Source: Blastocatellia bacterium | GTDB lineage: Bacteria > Acidobacteriota > Blastocatellia > HR10 > J050 | Direction: 5' to 3' | NCBI GenBank assembly: GCA_025054955.1 | Contig: JANWZE010000006.1 | Location: 1-64,000, forward strand | DNA: 64,000 nucleotides | In this document: positions 34,196 to 41,401 of the stretch, one piece after another | Numbering within the stretch: the stretch's first letter is position 1 | Layout: each line of letters opens with the position of its first letter | Program-made: the position numbers and the translations under genes | The notes under the pieces: generated by a model | Told to the model about the DNA's origin: nothing | What the model saw: only the letters and a program-made list of their open reading frames with translations | Database searches by the model: none

Positions 34196-35467
34196 ATGAA
34201 CAAGATATTCACCATTGCCCGACGCGAATTTCTCGTGACGATCACACGTCCGGGGTATATCGTCATGGTTATTGGCATGCCGTTGTTTTTTGTGGTGATC
34301 AGCGCGATCGGTTATTGGACAGGAACAGCCGCAGAGGCCAATTTGACCCGCGTTGATCATCCTATTGCCGTAGTTGATCGCGCCAATATCCTTGATCTGA
34401 GTTTGGCGGATACGTTGCCGCCTGAGCCGCCGCCGAGCAATCGGTTATTCGACAAGTATGTGCCGGACCCAACGGTTCAGTTCGTTGCTTACGAGAGCGT
34501 TGATCGGGCCTTGGACGATTTGAAACAGGAGCGTCTTTCGGCCTGTTATGTGATCGAAGCTGATTATTTAGCCAGCGGCCAGATCACCGCCTACGCGCTA
34601 GCCGGCGGCTTCTTGCAAGAGTCCGGCACACCGGGGCAGACGCAGCTTCATCGCTTGTTGCGAGCCAGCCTCGTTAAACCCCATTTGGCCGGTGATTCAT
34701 TCGCCCGGGTGTTGTATCCGAGCCGACTCAATGAAATGAAGGTTAGCAAACAAGGCGAGATCAGACCGGCACGCGGTGCCTTTGAAGAGATGGCCGACCT
34801 GCTCGGCCCATTCGCTATGTTTATGCTGATGACGCTTGCGATTTTCTTCTCCTCCGGCTATTTGTTGCAAGGCATTGCTGAAGAGAAACAGAACCGCGTC
34901 ATTGAAGTGCTTCTTTCATCGGCCAAGCCGACGCAGTTGTTAGCCGGTAAAATTCTTGGTCTGGGAGCCGCTGGCTTGCTACAAGTGACGTTTTATATCG
35001 CTCTGATTTTCGTGCCGGCCATGAGCTGGTTTGTCACGATGCAGATCAACACAGAAAAGCTGCTGCTTTCCGTGGTCTATTTCATCCTCGGTTACTTGTT
35101 GTTCGCCTGCTTACTGGCCGCCACCGGCGTGATCGGCAATACCGTTCAGGAGAGCAGTCAACTTTCGGCCATCTGGACGATGACGAGCATGATCCCGATG
35201 TTTTTGCTCGCGCCGATCAGCACTGAACCCAACGGCGTGTTAGCGCGCGTGTTTTCATTCTTCCCGCTGACCACGCCGGTGACCATGATGTTGCGTATCA
35301 GCGCCGGTGATGTGCCGGTTGTGGATATAGTAAGCTCAGTTGTGGTCCTTCTGGCCAGCATTTACTTGGCGGTCAAAGGCGCAGCCAAAGTATTCCGCGC
35401 CAGCTCGCTCATGTACGGCAAACGACCGAGCTTGCCTGAGATCATCCGCTGGCTGCGCGAAGCTTGA
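34196..35467 (+). CDS. ABC-2-type transporter permease (NatB-like)
   Basis: A 423-residue membrane subunit of the exporter whose ATPase is encoded upstream. The first helix is near 20-45 (GYIVMVIGMPLFFVVISAIG), followed by a soluble extracytoplasmic domain to about 215, then five or six helices clustered from 216 to 400 (for example FAMFMLMTLAIFFSSGYLL, LLFACLLAATGVIGN). EEKQNRVIEVLLSSAKPTQLL is the characteristic ABC-2 intracellular motif between helices. The start 34196 has GAGGCC upstream and matches the family start MNKIFTIARREF. NatAB was described as a sodium extruder; the substrate here is unknown. Confidence 0.88.
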   Translation: MNKIFTIARREFLVTITRPGYIVMVIGMPLFFVVISAIGYWTGTAAEANLTRVDHPIAVVDRANILDLSLADTLPPEPPPSNRLFDKYVPDPTVQFVAYESVDRALDDLKQERLSACYVIEADYLASGQITAYALAGGFLQESGTPGQTQLHRLLRASLVKPHLAGDSFARVLYPSRLNEMKVSKQGEIRPARGAFEEMADLLGPFAMFMLMTLAIFFSSGYLLQGIAEEKQNRVIEVLLSSAKPTQLLAGKILGLGAAGLLQVTFYIALIFVPAMSWFVTMQINTEKLLLSVVYFILGYLLFACLLAATGVIGNTVQESSQLSAIWTMTSMIPMFLLAPISTEPNGVLARVFSFFPLTTPVTMMLRISAGDVPVVDIVSSVVVLLASIYLAVKGAAKVFRASSLMYGKRPSLPEIIRWLREA

Positions 35468-35547
35468 CCGGCGCCATCTGGACCACGTCGCCGCATGCAC
35501 GGCAGGCGACCGAGATCATCCGTTGGCTGCGTCAAACCTGAGAGGCA

Positions 35548-36342
35548 TTAACTCTGAAACGCGGCGATCCCCACTTTTCCTAATACGTAGAGTCCCCAGC
35601 CAATAAAAACAGCCATTGCTGCTGTGCCCACTGATGTTTTCTTGGAAACCTTCGAGAAGCCAATAGACGCCAGAATCAAAAAGAAGATGGTGAAAATGTC
35701 TAAGCTGCCAGCGAGCGCATAAAGCGTTGGAGGCGTCTCTTCGACCGAGAGAAAGGCGGCCAGATTCGTGGCAAACGGATTTGTCGGATCAATCGTCTCA
35801 GGGGCCCGCACTAACAGGGTGATGATACCGACAATGCCGCTGCCGACCGATTGCGCCATCCACGACCAGGTGACCACGGAGAAAACTTTCTTGAAATTGG
35901 TCTCCGCCTGAAAGAGGAGCAGGATGACGTAGTAGAATCCGGCCACAATAGGCAGTAAGACCAACAACCCCAGGATGGCAGTGATATACCAGTATTGGTT
36001 GATCGTTTTGATCAGCTTCAGTTGCTCCTGCAATGCTTCTTCAGGAGGTGGAGCCGCGCCTTGCTTCTCAAACGCTTCGAGCATTTTCTCGCGGGTGATG
36101 CGTTCAAAGGCTTCGCTCGTCAGTACCTTGGTGTGCAATAGAAAGCCGACCCCAAGCGTGAACGCCAGTGTGATCAGCAGCGGAAACACCCACGTCGGCT
36201 TGCGGTTGACGTCCTCGAATGTTTCTCCCGGCGCAAGGAAGATGTTAGAGGCGCGAGAGACTTCACTCATTCGCGCAGTTTCTTCTTCAGACGTGTCGGC
36301 GTCGGCAGGGAACGGTGGTTCGACCATCGGTTGTTCGTTCAT
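35548..36342 (-). CDS. Yip1-family membrane protein
   Basis: A 264-residue integral membrane protein with the Yip1 domain. A polar N-terminus (about 45 residues) is followed by about five hydrophobic segments: VFPLLITLAFTLGVGFLL near 51, ITAILGLLVLLPIVAGF near 120, VVTWSWMAQSVGSGIVG near 160, a TLYALAGSLDIFTIFFLI segment near 207, and AAMAVFIGWGLYVLG near 241. The start has GAGGAACTA upstream. Bacterial members have no settled function. It lies downstream of mutL on the same strand, 162 bp away, and converges with the ABC permease gene. Confidence 0.8.
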   Translation of the reverse strand: MNEQPMVEPPFPADADTSEEETARMSEVSRASNIFLAPGETFEDVNRKPTWVFPLLITLAFTLGVGFLLHTKVLTSEAFERITREKMLEAFEKQGAAPPPEEALQEQLKLIKTINQYWYITAILGLLVLLPIVAGFYYVILLLFQAETNFKKVFSVVTWSWMAQSVGSGIVGIITLLVRAPETIDPTNPFATNLAAFLSVEETPPTLYALAGSLDIFTIFFLILASIGFSKVSKKTSVGTAAMAVFIGWGLYVLGKVGIAAFQS

Positions 36343-36504
36343 TAGTTCCTCATTTCTGTTTATTAGAGTTGCTTTGTGTCTGTGTTACAGTGCCGCTAGG
36401 ATTATTCAACTCGTGACGGATCGTGTCAAGGCAATAACCATCAGCCTGTAGCGCGCCGGATATGCTGCCGTGAGCTTAATTGGCAGGTGCGACAGGCAAG
36501 CGCA

Positions 36505-38418
36505 TCAACGTTTGAACAATCGCTCGATCTCTCGCGTGGTCATTTTGACGATGGCTGGGCGGCCGTGCGGGCAATTGGTTGGCACATCGGTTTTCAGCAA
36601 TTCTTCAATCAGCCAGCGCATTTTCTCCTCGGTGAGCGGCGTGTTGATTTTGATGGCCGCGCGGCAACCAAGACTGGCTGCAATTCGATCGCGCAGATAC
36701 TCAAGCGTGCCGCCGCGTCGTTCCTGCTCGGCCACTTCTAAAATTTCCCACACCAGCGCGCGGGCTTCGGTTAATGGCACGTCAACAGGTAAAGCGTTAA
36801 TGGCGATGCTGCGGCCGGAAAGCTGGCTCAGGTGAAAGCCGCTTGCTTCCAGCTCATTGGCAATCGTCTCCAACGTCGCCGCTTGCGCCGGCGTCAGCTC
36901 CAGCACTTCAGGAATCAACAGCGGTTGGGCCTGGATCGTTCTGGACTCATACTCGCGCTTGAACTTTTCATAAAGGATGCGTTCGTGACAAGCGTGCTGG
37001 TCAATCAGCAAAAGCCCTTCATTGCTGACGGCGACGATGAAACTGTCACGCACCTGACCCAACGGGCGAACGCTGTAAGGCATGGCGTCAATGTGATCAG
37101 CCGGTTCCAGGGCTGGCGGTTGTAAGCACTGAGGACTAATGGTGAATGCTTGTTCAGCAGGCTGTAAGCGCTCGGCCGGCGCCGGCAAACCATCCGATGA
37201 TGGGGACTCAGTAGCCGCTCTGGCGAGCGTTGAAACCCTCTGCGGCTTCGCTGCATGTGGCGAGAAACCGAAATTCATCGGTTGTTGCTTCGGCGGCGCT
37301 GGCGGCTGTGTCAGTGGCGCTTGCAAGCGAAATGCTTCGGTTGAGACGCGGCTCGTGGGCCTCTGCTCGGGGCGGCGCCGACTAAACGGCGGAGTTGGCA
37401 AGCTCGGTCGCCTCAATTCCATCACCGGCTTGGCGACAGTGATTGATTTTTGGATCGCCTCAACAATAGCGCTTTTGATCGCAGTAGGATGACGAAAACG
37501 CACTTCCGTTTTTGCAGGGTGCACATTCACATCAACATCGCATGGCGGCAACTGGATGAACAGGATAGCCGCCGGATACATGCCGGCTGGCAGAATCGCG
37601 CGCATACTTTCGCTGAGCGCGGCGCCGATGAGCCGATCTTTGACGAAACGTCCGTTGACGAAGAGGTATTGCGCTTCGCGGTTAGTGCGCGCTGAGTTGG
37701 GATTGGATATGAACCCATAGACGCGAAGCTCGCCGGCCGTGTGATCCAGCTCGATAAGCGTCTTCAGAAAATCAGCCCCGAAGAGTTGATAGGCGCGTTC
37801 TTTCAGTGTTGCCACTGCTGTGACATCAATGAGCGTGCGGCCCCCGTGCGTGAATGAGAATGCCAGATTCGGATAAGCGAGCGCGTAGTGTGTCACCAAG
37901 TTGGTCACATGAAACAGTTCGGTCGCATCCGATTTCAGAAATTTGCGTCGCGCCGGCACATTGAAGAAGAGTTGACGGACGACGATCTCCGTCCCCTGAT
38001 GCCAGGCGCAATCGCGCACATCACGAATTTTGCCGCCATCAATTTCGATCTCTGTGCCAACAGCATCGTCGGCTGTTTTCGTGCGAAGCGTCACTTTGGA
38101 AACAGACGCGATCGAGGGTAACGCTTCGCCGCGAAAGCCGAGCGAGCGGATGTTTTCCAGGTCGTCGGCTGAAGCAAGTTTGCTGGTGGCATGTCGCTCA
38201 AAGGCGAGCAGCGCGTCGTCGCGGCTCATGCCCTCACCGTCATCGGTGACGCGAATCAGTTGTTTGCCGCCAACCTCAGCAGCAATCTCAACCTTGTGGC
38301 TTCCGGCGTCGAGCGCATTTTCCAGCAGCTCCTTGACCACCGAGGCCGGACGTTCGACCACTTCGCCGGCAGCGATGCGACTGGCAATCAGGTCCGGGAG
38401 AACACGTATCTTGGCCAT
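36505..38418 (-). CDS. mutL: DNA mismatch repair protein MutL
   Basis: A 637-residue MutL. The N-terminal GHKL ATPase has motif I ELLENALDAG near 32, motif [10 protein letters not shown] near 58, motif [17 protein letters not shown] near 91-104 and the ribosomal S5-fold region VRQLFFNVPARRKFL near 138. After a proline-rich linker (about 340-435) the C-terminal domain carries the endonuclease motif DQHACHERILYE near 469 with LGCRAAIK and CPHGRP, so this MutL probably nicks DNA itself, as expected where MutH is lacking. The start 38418 gives the family N-terminus MAKIRVLPDLIASRIAAGEV. Residues about 54-119 are duplicated as non-functional sequence at 39311-39508. Confidence 0.95.
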   Translation of the reverse strand: MAKIRVLPDLIASRIAAGEVVERPASVVKELLENALDAGSHKVEIAAEVGGKQLIRVTDDGEGMSRDDALLAFERHATSKLASADDLENIRSLGFRGEALPSIASVSKVTLRTKTADDAVGTEIEIDGGKIRDVRDCAWHQGTEIVVRQLFFNVPARRKFLKSDATELFHVTNLVTHYALAYPNLAFSFTHGGRTLIDVTAVATLKERAYQLFGADFLKTLIELDHTAGELRVYGFISNPNSARTNREAQYLFVNGRFVKDRLIGAALSESMRAILPAGMYPAAILFIQLPPCDVDVNVHPAKTEVRFRHPTAIKSAIVEAIQKSITVAKPVMELRRPSLPTPPFSRRRPEQRPTSRVSTEAFRLQAPLTQPPAPPKQQPMNFGFSPHAAKPQRVSTLARAATESPSSDGLPAPAERLQPAEQAFTISPQCLQPPALEPADHIDAMPYSVRPLGQVRDSFIVAVSNEGLLLIDQHACHERILYEKFKREYESRTIQAQPLLIPEVLELTPAQAATLETIANELEASGFHLSQLSGRSIAINALPVDVPLTEARALVWEILEVAEQERRGGTLEYLRDRIAASLGCRAAIKINTPLTEEKMRWLIEELLKTDVPTNCPHGRPAIVKMTTREIERLFKR

Positions 38419-38484
38419 GCGCCCAAGCATACTGTGAAAGCCATCATGGAGCAAGCAACGGACTCGCCCGGCGCAATGGTGACG

Positions 38485-38515
38485 TTGATCTGCGCAATCG
38501 GATTGCGCCTACAAT
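38485..38515 (+). promoter_or_regulatory. Promoter with long spacer and central dyad (MerR-type)
   Basis: TTGATC (38485-38490) and TACAAT (38510-38515) are separated by 19 bp, longer than normal. The perfect inverted repeat GCGCAATC-G-GATTGCGC (38492-38508) fills that spacer. A 19-20-bp spacer holding a dyad is the hallmark of promoters controlled by MerR-family proteins, and the gene 34 bp downstream encodes a MerR-like helix-turn-helix. Self-regulation is inferred. Confidence 0.6.
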
Positions 38516-38548
38516 GCGACTGCGAATTACAAAAGAGGTGGTATAACA

Positions 38549-38794
38549 ATGGCCCTCATCTCGATAGACAAAGCGGCGGCTCAGATCGGCGTATCGCCCC
38601 AGACGATTGAGGCTTGGGCGAAGCAAGGTTTGTTGACGATTCACAGGTCGCCAGACCTATCCGAGCTATCACCAAGTGCAAGAGGCTTCTTGACAATGTA
38701 GCAACTCGTCGAGGCGGATCAATTGTATCAAGTCGCTGAGGGCCTGGGCTGGTTGCATCTGAGCGCTGAGCGATGGGACAGCTCTGAGGAATAA
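38549..38794 (+). pseudogene. MerR-like HTH antitoxin relic
   Basis: An 81-codon frame is interrupted by a TAG at 38699-38701. Before it, MALISIDKAAAQIGVSPQTI and EAWAKQGLL form a MerR-type helix-turn-helix; after it, EADQLYQVAEGLGWLHLSAE and RWDSSEE complete an antitoxin-like C-terminus. The MazF relic begins 2 bases after the TAA at 38792-38794, the normal antitoxin-toxin order. The residues just before the TAG look out of frame with the flanks, so small compensating indels are possible. An N-terminal 50-residue HTH peptide might still be made. Confidence 0.65.
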
Positions 38795-38796
38795 TC

Positions 38797-39146
38797 GTGG
38801 CGGTGCGGCATTCATATCATCGAGGTGATGTGGTCCTCATTCAGTTTCCCTTCAGCAACGCCGCAGGACAGAAGGAACGGCCGGCAGTCGTTCTCAGCAC
38901 GGAGATCTATCACAGTGACTGAGATGAGCTGCTTGTTGTGAGCCTCACGTCAATTCCACCGAAGACGCTACGATCCACTGACCATCAATTGCAGGACTGA
39001 CACTGGCGGGGCTACACCAACCCTCTTGGGCGCGTTCTCATCTAGCGACGGTACATAGGAAGTTGATCAGCCGAAAACTGGGCAGCTTGACACCTCGTGA
39101 TTTACAGGCCATCGAGGCTTGCTTGCGTGTCGCATCAGGGCTTTGA
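38797..39146 (+). pseudogene. MazF/PemK-family toxin relic
   Basis: From GTG 38797 the frame reads a MazF N-terminus (YHRGDVVLIQFPFSN and KERPAVVLSTEIYH), then hits TGA at 38920, TGA at 38998 and TAG at 39043. Sequence between stops still matches (LLVVSLTSIP, GYTNPLGRVLI). The end is readable in another frame as KLISRKLGSLTPRDLQAIEA up to TGA 39144-39146. Three stops and a frameshift make it clearly dead. It is the cognate partner of the preceding HTH antitoxin relic. MazF enzymes are sequence-specific mRNA endonucleases. Confidence 0.8.
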
Positions 39147-39247
39147 GGCTTTCATCAAGCTTCCCCTGGGCATTTTTTGTGCCTGCCCGTCCACGTTATC
39201 AATCGCATCAAGGCTTTAAGTCTTTTATCAAACTTCCCCTTGTCGCC
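39131..39247. repeat. Diverged ~40-bp direct repeat
   Basis: CGCATCAGGGCTTTGAGGCT continuing to TTCATCAAGCTTCCCC (39131-39168) is repeated, with several changes, at about 39207-39244 (CGCATCAAGGCTTTAAGTCT ... TTATCAAACTTCCCC). The first copy overlaps the end of the MazF relic, so the toxin's 3' end seems to have been duplicated locally before decay. Confidence 0.5.
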
Positions 39248-39310
39248 CCCCGCAGTCTTCATTGGTTCTATAGCCTGGCGCGTGGCGATCTGCGCTATTG
39301 TTCGATCCGG

Positions 39311-39508
39311 CAGGGTCGTCGGCTGTTTTCGTGCGAAGCGTCACTTTGGAAACAGACGCGATCGAGGGTAACGCTTCGCCGCGAAAGCCGAGCGAGCGGA
39401 TGTTTTCCAGGTCGTCGGCTGAAGCGAGTTTGCTGGTGGGATGTCGCTCAAAAGCGAGCAGCGCGTCGTCGCGGCTCATGCCCTCACCGTCATCGGTGAC
39501 GCGAATCA
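39311..39508 (-). pseudogene. Duplicated mutL fragment (ATPase motifs II-III)
   Basis: This 198-bp block is a copy of 38061-38258 inside mutL, in the same orientation and 1250 bp away, with only about five differences. Read on the minus strand it encodes [20 protein letters not shown] through [20 protein letters not shown], matching MutL residues ~54-119. The frame is open from 39569 to 39228, but with foreign ends, so it is not a functional MutL. Both boundaries are abrupt. The close identity indicates a recent duplication or gene conversion. It ends 12 bp before the promoter of the next antitoxin gene. Confidence 0.85.
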
Positions 39509-39520
39509 AGAGAAGCAGTG

Positions 39521-39548
39521 TTGACATTCGTACACAACCGCGTATAGA
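39521..39548 (+). promoter_or_regulatory. Promoter of the RHH antitoxin gene
   Basis: TTGACA (39521-39526), a 16-bp spacer and TATAGA (39543-39548). Transcription would begin about 39555-39557, at or next to the ATG at 39557, which predicts a leaderless message. A second in-frame ATG lies at 39569. No Shine-Dalgarno is seen upstream of either. Confidence 0.65.
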
Positions 39549-39556
39549 TTGACCAC

Positions 39557-39808
39557 ATGACGAAAGCAATGCGTACTACCAACCGCCAGCAGATCAACAT
39601 CGTCTCGCCTGAGGAGACCATTCAGCTCATTGACCGCGTGAGCAAGAAGAGGTTTCGCGGCCGACTTGTTAGTGAAGCCGTGAACTACTATGTCGAAAAG
39701 GAGAACAAAACTAACCTCAGACGGCGGCTCAAAGAGGGAGCGACTCGTCGGGCTGAGCGAGACCTTAACCTTGCCAAAGAATGGTTTGCGTTTGAAGAGG
39801 ACGCATGA
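39557..39808 (+). CDS. Ribbon-helix-helix antitoxin (MazE-like)
   Basis: An intact 83-residue protein. The N-terminal half ([20 protein letters not shown], then [15 protein letters not shown]) has the strand-helix-helix layout of RHH DNA-binding antitoxins, and the C-terminal charged helix and EWFAFEED end fit the toxin-wrapping tail. Its TGA overlaps the ATG of the MazF gene (ATGA at 39805-39808), the usual coupling of MazE-MazF pairs. Since the toxin is frameshifted, the antitoxin may survive as an orphan repressor. The only start with a promoter gives a leaderless mRNA. Confidence 0.8.
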   Translation: MTKAMRTTNRQQINIVSPEETIQLIDRVSKKRFRGRLVSEAVNYYVEKENKTNLRRRLKEGATRRAERDLNLAKEWFAFEEDA

Positions 39809-40175
39809 CAAAAAGGCCGAAGGTAACGTTTCCCCGGCGCGGTGAGGTGTGCCTGGTCAACTTCGATCCTACGATCGGCGCTGAGATTAAGAAGACCCGC
39901 CCAGCTTTAATCTCCAGAACAACATTGCAAACCGCTATAGCCCGATCACCATCGTAGCTGCCATCACGTCCCAATTCGAGGAACCACTCTATCCCACCGA
40001 GGTGCTCATCAAAGCAAAAGAAGGAGGATTAACCGCTGACTCCGTGGTGCTCCTGAACCAGGTTCGCTCCATAGACAAAGCGCGACTTGTGAAGCGCCTT
40101 GGCAGGCTCGATCCCAAAACGATGGTTCACGTAGACCGGGCAATTCAGATCAGCTTTGGCCTTGTGAATCTCTGA
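39805..40175 (+). pseudogene. MazF-family endoribonuclease toxin, single frameshift
   Basis: The first frame from ATG 39805 reads RRGEVCLVNFDPTIGAEIKK and TRPALIS; the rest, starting near 39914, is in the +1-shifted frame: QNNIANRYSPITIVAAITSQ ... LYPTEVLIKAKEGGLTADSV ... DKARLVKRLGRLD to TGA 40173-40175. Adding one base around ATCTCC-AGAAC restores a complete 123-residue MazF. This is a single-base loss in a C-run, so either a recent inactivation, a sequencing error, or conceivably slippage. It is otherwise much better preserved than the relic at 38797. Confidence 0.8.
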
Positions 40176-40229
40176 AGTTCCGAGCGTCTGTGGGTCATCT
40201 TATACCAATCGTGCAGAAAAAGAACACGT

Positions 40230-40320
40230 TCTTTGTAGGGGCGTCCCTGCATGGACGCCCCCTGACGTTTGGTGTTTTTATGTTGCGGCGACGCACGTTT
40301 GTAGGGGCGCCCCTGTTGTG
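40230..40320. repeat. Paired GTAGGGGCG...CGCCCC repeats
   Basis: Two copies of the TTTGTAGGGGCG-type repeat occur: one with its hairpin partner (GGGGCGTCC-CTGCAT-GGACGCCCC, 40239-40262) and one near 40299-40324 (GGGGCGCCCCTG). Each transcribed copy would fold. They lie between the MazF relic and the second copy of the 350-bp interspersed repeat. Confidence 0.6.
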
Positions 40321-40690
40321 GATGCCCGCTGAGATGGTAGCTAGATGTGCAACGTCCGGGAGCCGTCGTCCCCAATCCTTCGCGCCTTCAGCAGCGCCAC
40401 CCGTTACCTTATCGGCTCGTTGATGCTGGCTCGTTGCTGGCCGCAAAGCGCGGCTCTGGCGCTTCTCGAACCCGCCACGACGGGGGTTGCGCTGCCGCTG
40501 GAGACGTTGCACATTGGCAATGTTGTCATGGGCCGGTTGCGCGGCTGAAGAGACAAAGAGGAGAAAAGAGCGGAGCATGAGTAGAAATACTAAATGCGCA
40601 GACAAAATCGGAGACTGTCACATGAGACGTTCTGCTGCTGCTCTCCATGTCGCTTGATGAAACATGGTCTTTCTCTGGAATATTGAATTA
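40320..40690. repeat. Diverged ~350-bp interspersed repeat, copy 2
   Basis: This copy is related along its length to 330-690, in the same orientation. Best-preserved blocks are TCCCCAATCCTTCGCGCCT, GCGCCACCCGTTACC.TATCGGCTCGTT, and the end AAATGCGCAGACAAAATCGG with AGACTG and TGCTGCTCTCCAT. The frames within it are not shared with copy 1. Confidence 0.6.
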
Positions 40691-40989
40691 TTCATCCCTC
40701 TTCTTGCCATCTCCGTGAAGCTATCGGCTCGTAGATGACAACAGCAATAAAGATGACGTCAGTGAGCTGTTGCCGCCGCCACCGTTACAAGTGCCAGTGA
40801 GCGGCCTTTCACAGTATTCCACGAGCGCCATGGTTGGGGCTGTTGGTGATCGTCAACTCGTCCTCCCGTTCTGGAGCGAGTCAAATGACCCTATGGCTTC
40901 GCTTTCAGGTTGTGAGCCTCTACCGTCTTCATAAGGGCGATTAGCTCCTTACCATAGCTCCGTTACTGCGCCGTTGACAATGGCGTGGC
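40691..40989. other. Gene-free stretch
   Basis: I see no gene, tRNA or convincing hairpin here. A TTGACA at 40974-40979 precedes, and competes with, the better-placed -35 at 40990. Confidence 0.3.
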
Positions 40990-41018
40990 TTGACAGAAAT
41001 CGGGCGCGTTGCTACATT
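40990..41018 (+). promoter_or_regulatory. Sigma-70 promoter upstream of tRNA-Val and thrS
   Basis: TTGACA (40990-40995), a 17-bp spacer and TACATT (41013-41018). Transcription from about 41025 would read some 195 bases before the tRNA-Val and then could continue into thrS. That 195-base leader has no gene I can support. Confidence 0.7.
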
Positions 41019-41220
41019 CATCATCTCTTAACGCAGATGCTGCTTTCCGCAGAAGGTGGCCAAGCGTTGCCACTCGCGTGGTTGTAAGCGAGTTAGAAAA
41101 GGTCGTGTCAACACAGTTATGACCATTTGTCATGGTAGAGGAAATGGCCCACAGCAGAGGGCATCCAACGATAAGCTGTTCGATGAGCAGCGTGGGTGTT
41201 GGCAGCCGTCGAGAGAGTGT

Positions 41221-41295
41221 AGGCGCGTAGCTCAGGGGGAGAGCACTTCCTTGACGCGGAAGGGGTCAGCGGTTCAAATCCGCTCGCGCCTACCA
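41221..41295 (+). tRNA. tRNA-Val (GAC)
   Basis: A full cloverleaf is present: acceptor AGGCGCG pairs with CGCGCCT, the D-arm is GCTC...GAGC, the anticodon arm is CTTCC-TTGACGC-GGAAG with anticodon GAC, a 5-base variable loop, T-arm AGCGG-TTCAAAT-CCGCT, discriminator A and an encoded CCA. It lies about 100 bp upstream of thrS in the same direction and could be co-transcribed with it. Confidence 0.95.
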
Positions 41296-41401
41296 CAGTT
41301 TATCATCACGGCATTCTACGTGAGCTTGATGAAGTCCTCGAAAGCGATTGAGGCGCTTGCGTAGGATCTTACCTGGTGAAGTTGAAGCTGGAGTTCACAA
41401 C

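Noticed and set aside
39228-39569. A short second MutL-like protein
   Set aside because: Only the duplicated 66 residues match MutL; both ends are unrelated, motif I is missing and no ribosome-binding site is present.
41296-41401. T-box leader for thrS
   Set aside because: The gap after tRNA-Val is about 106 bases and shows neither the T-box sequence nor a specifier hairpin with terminator.
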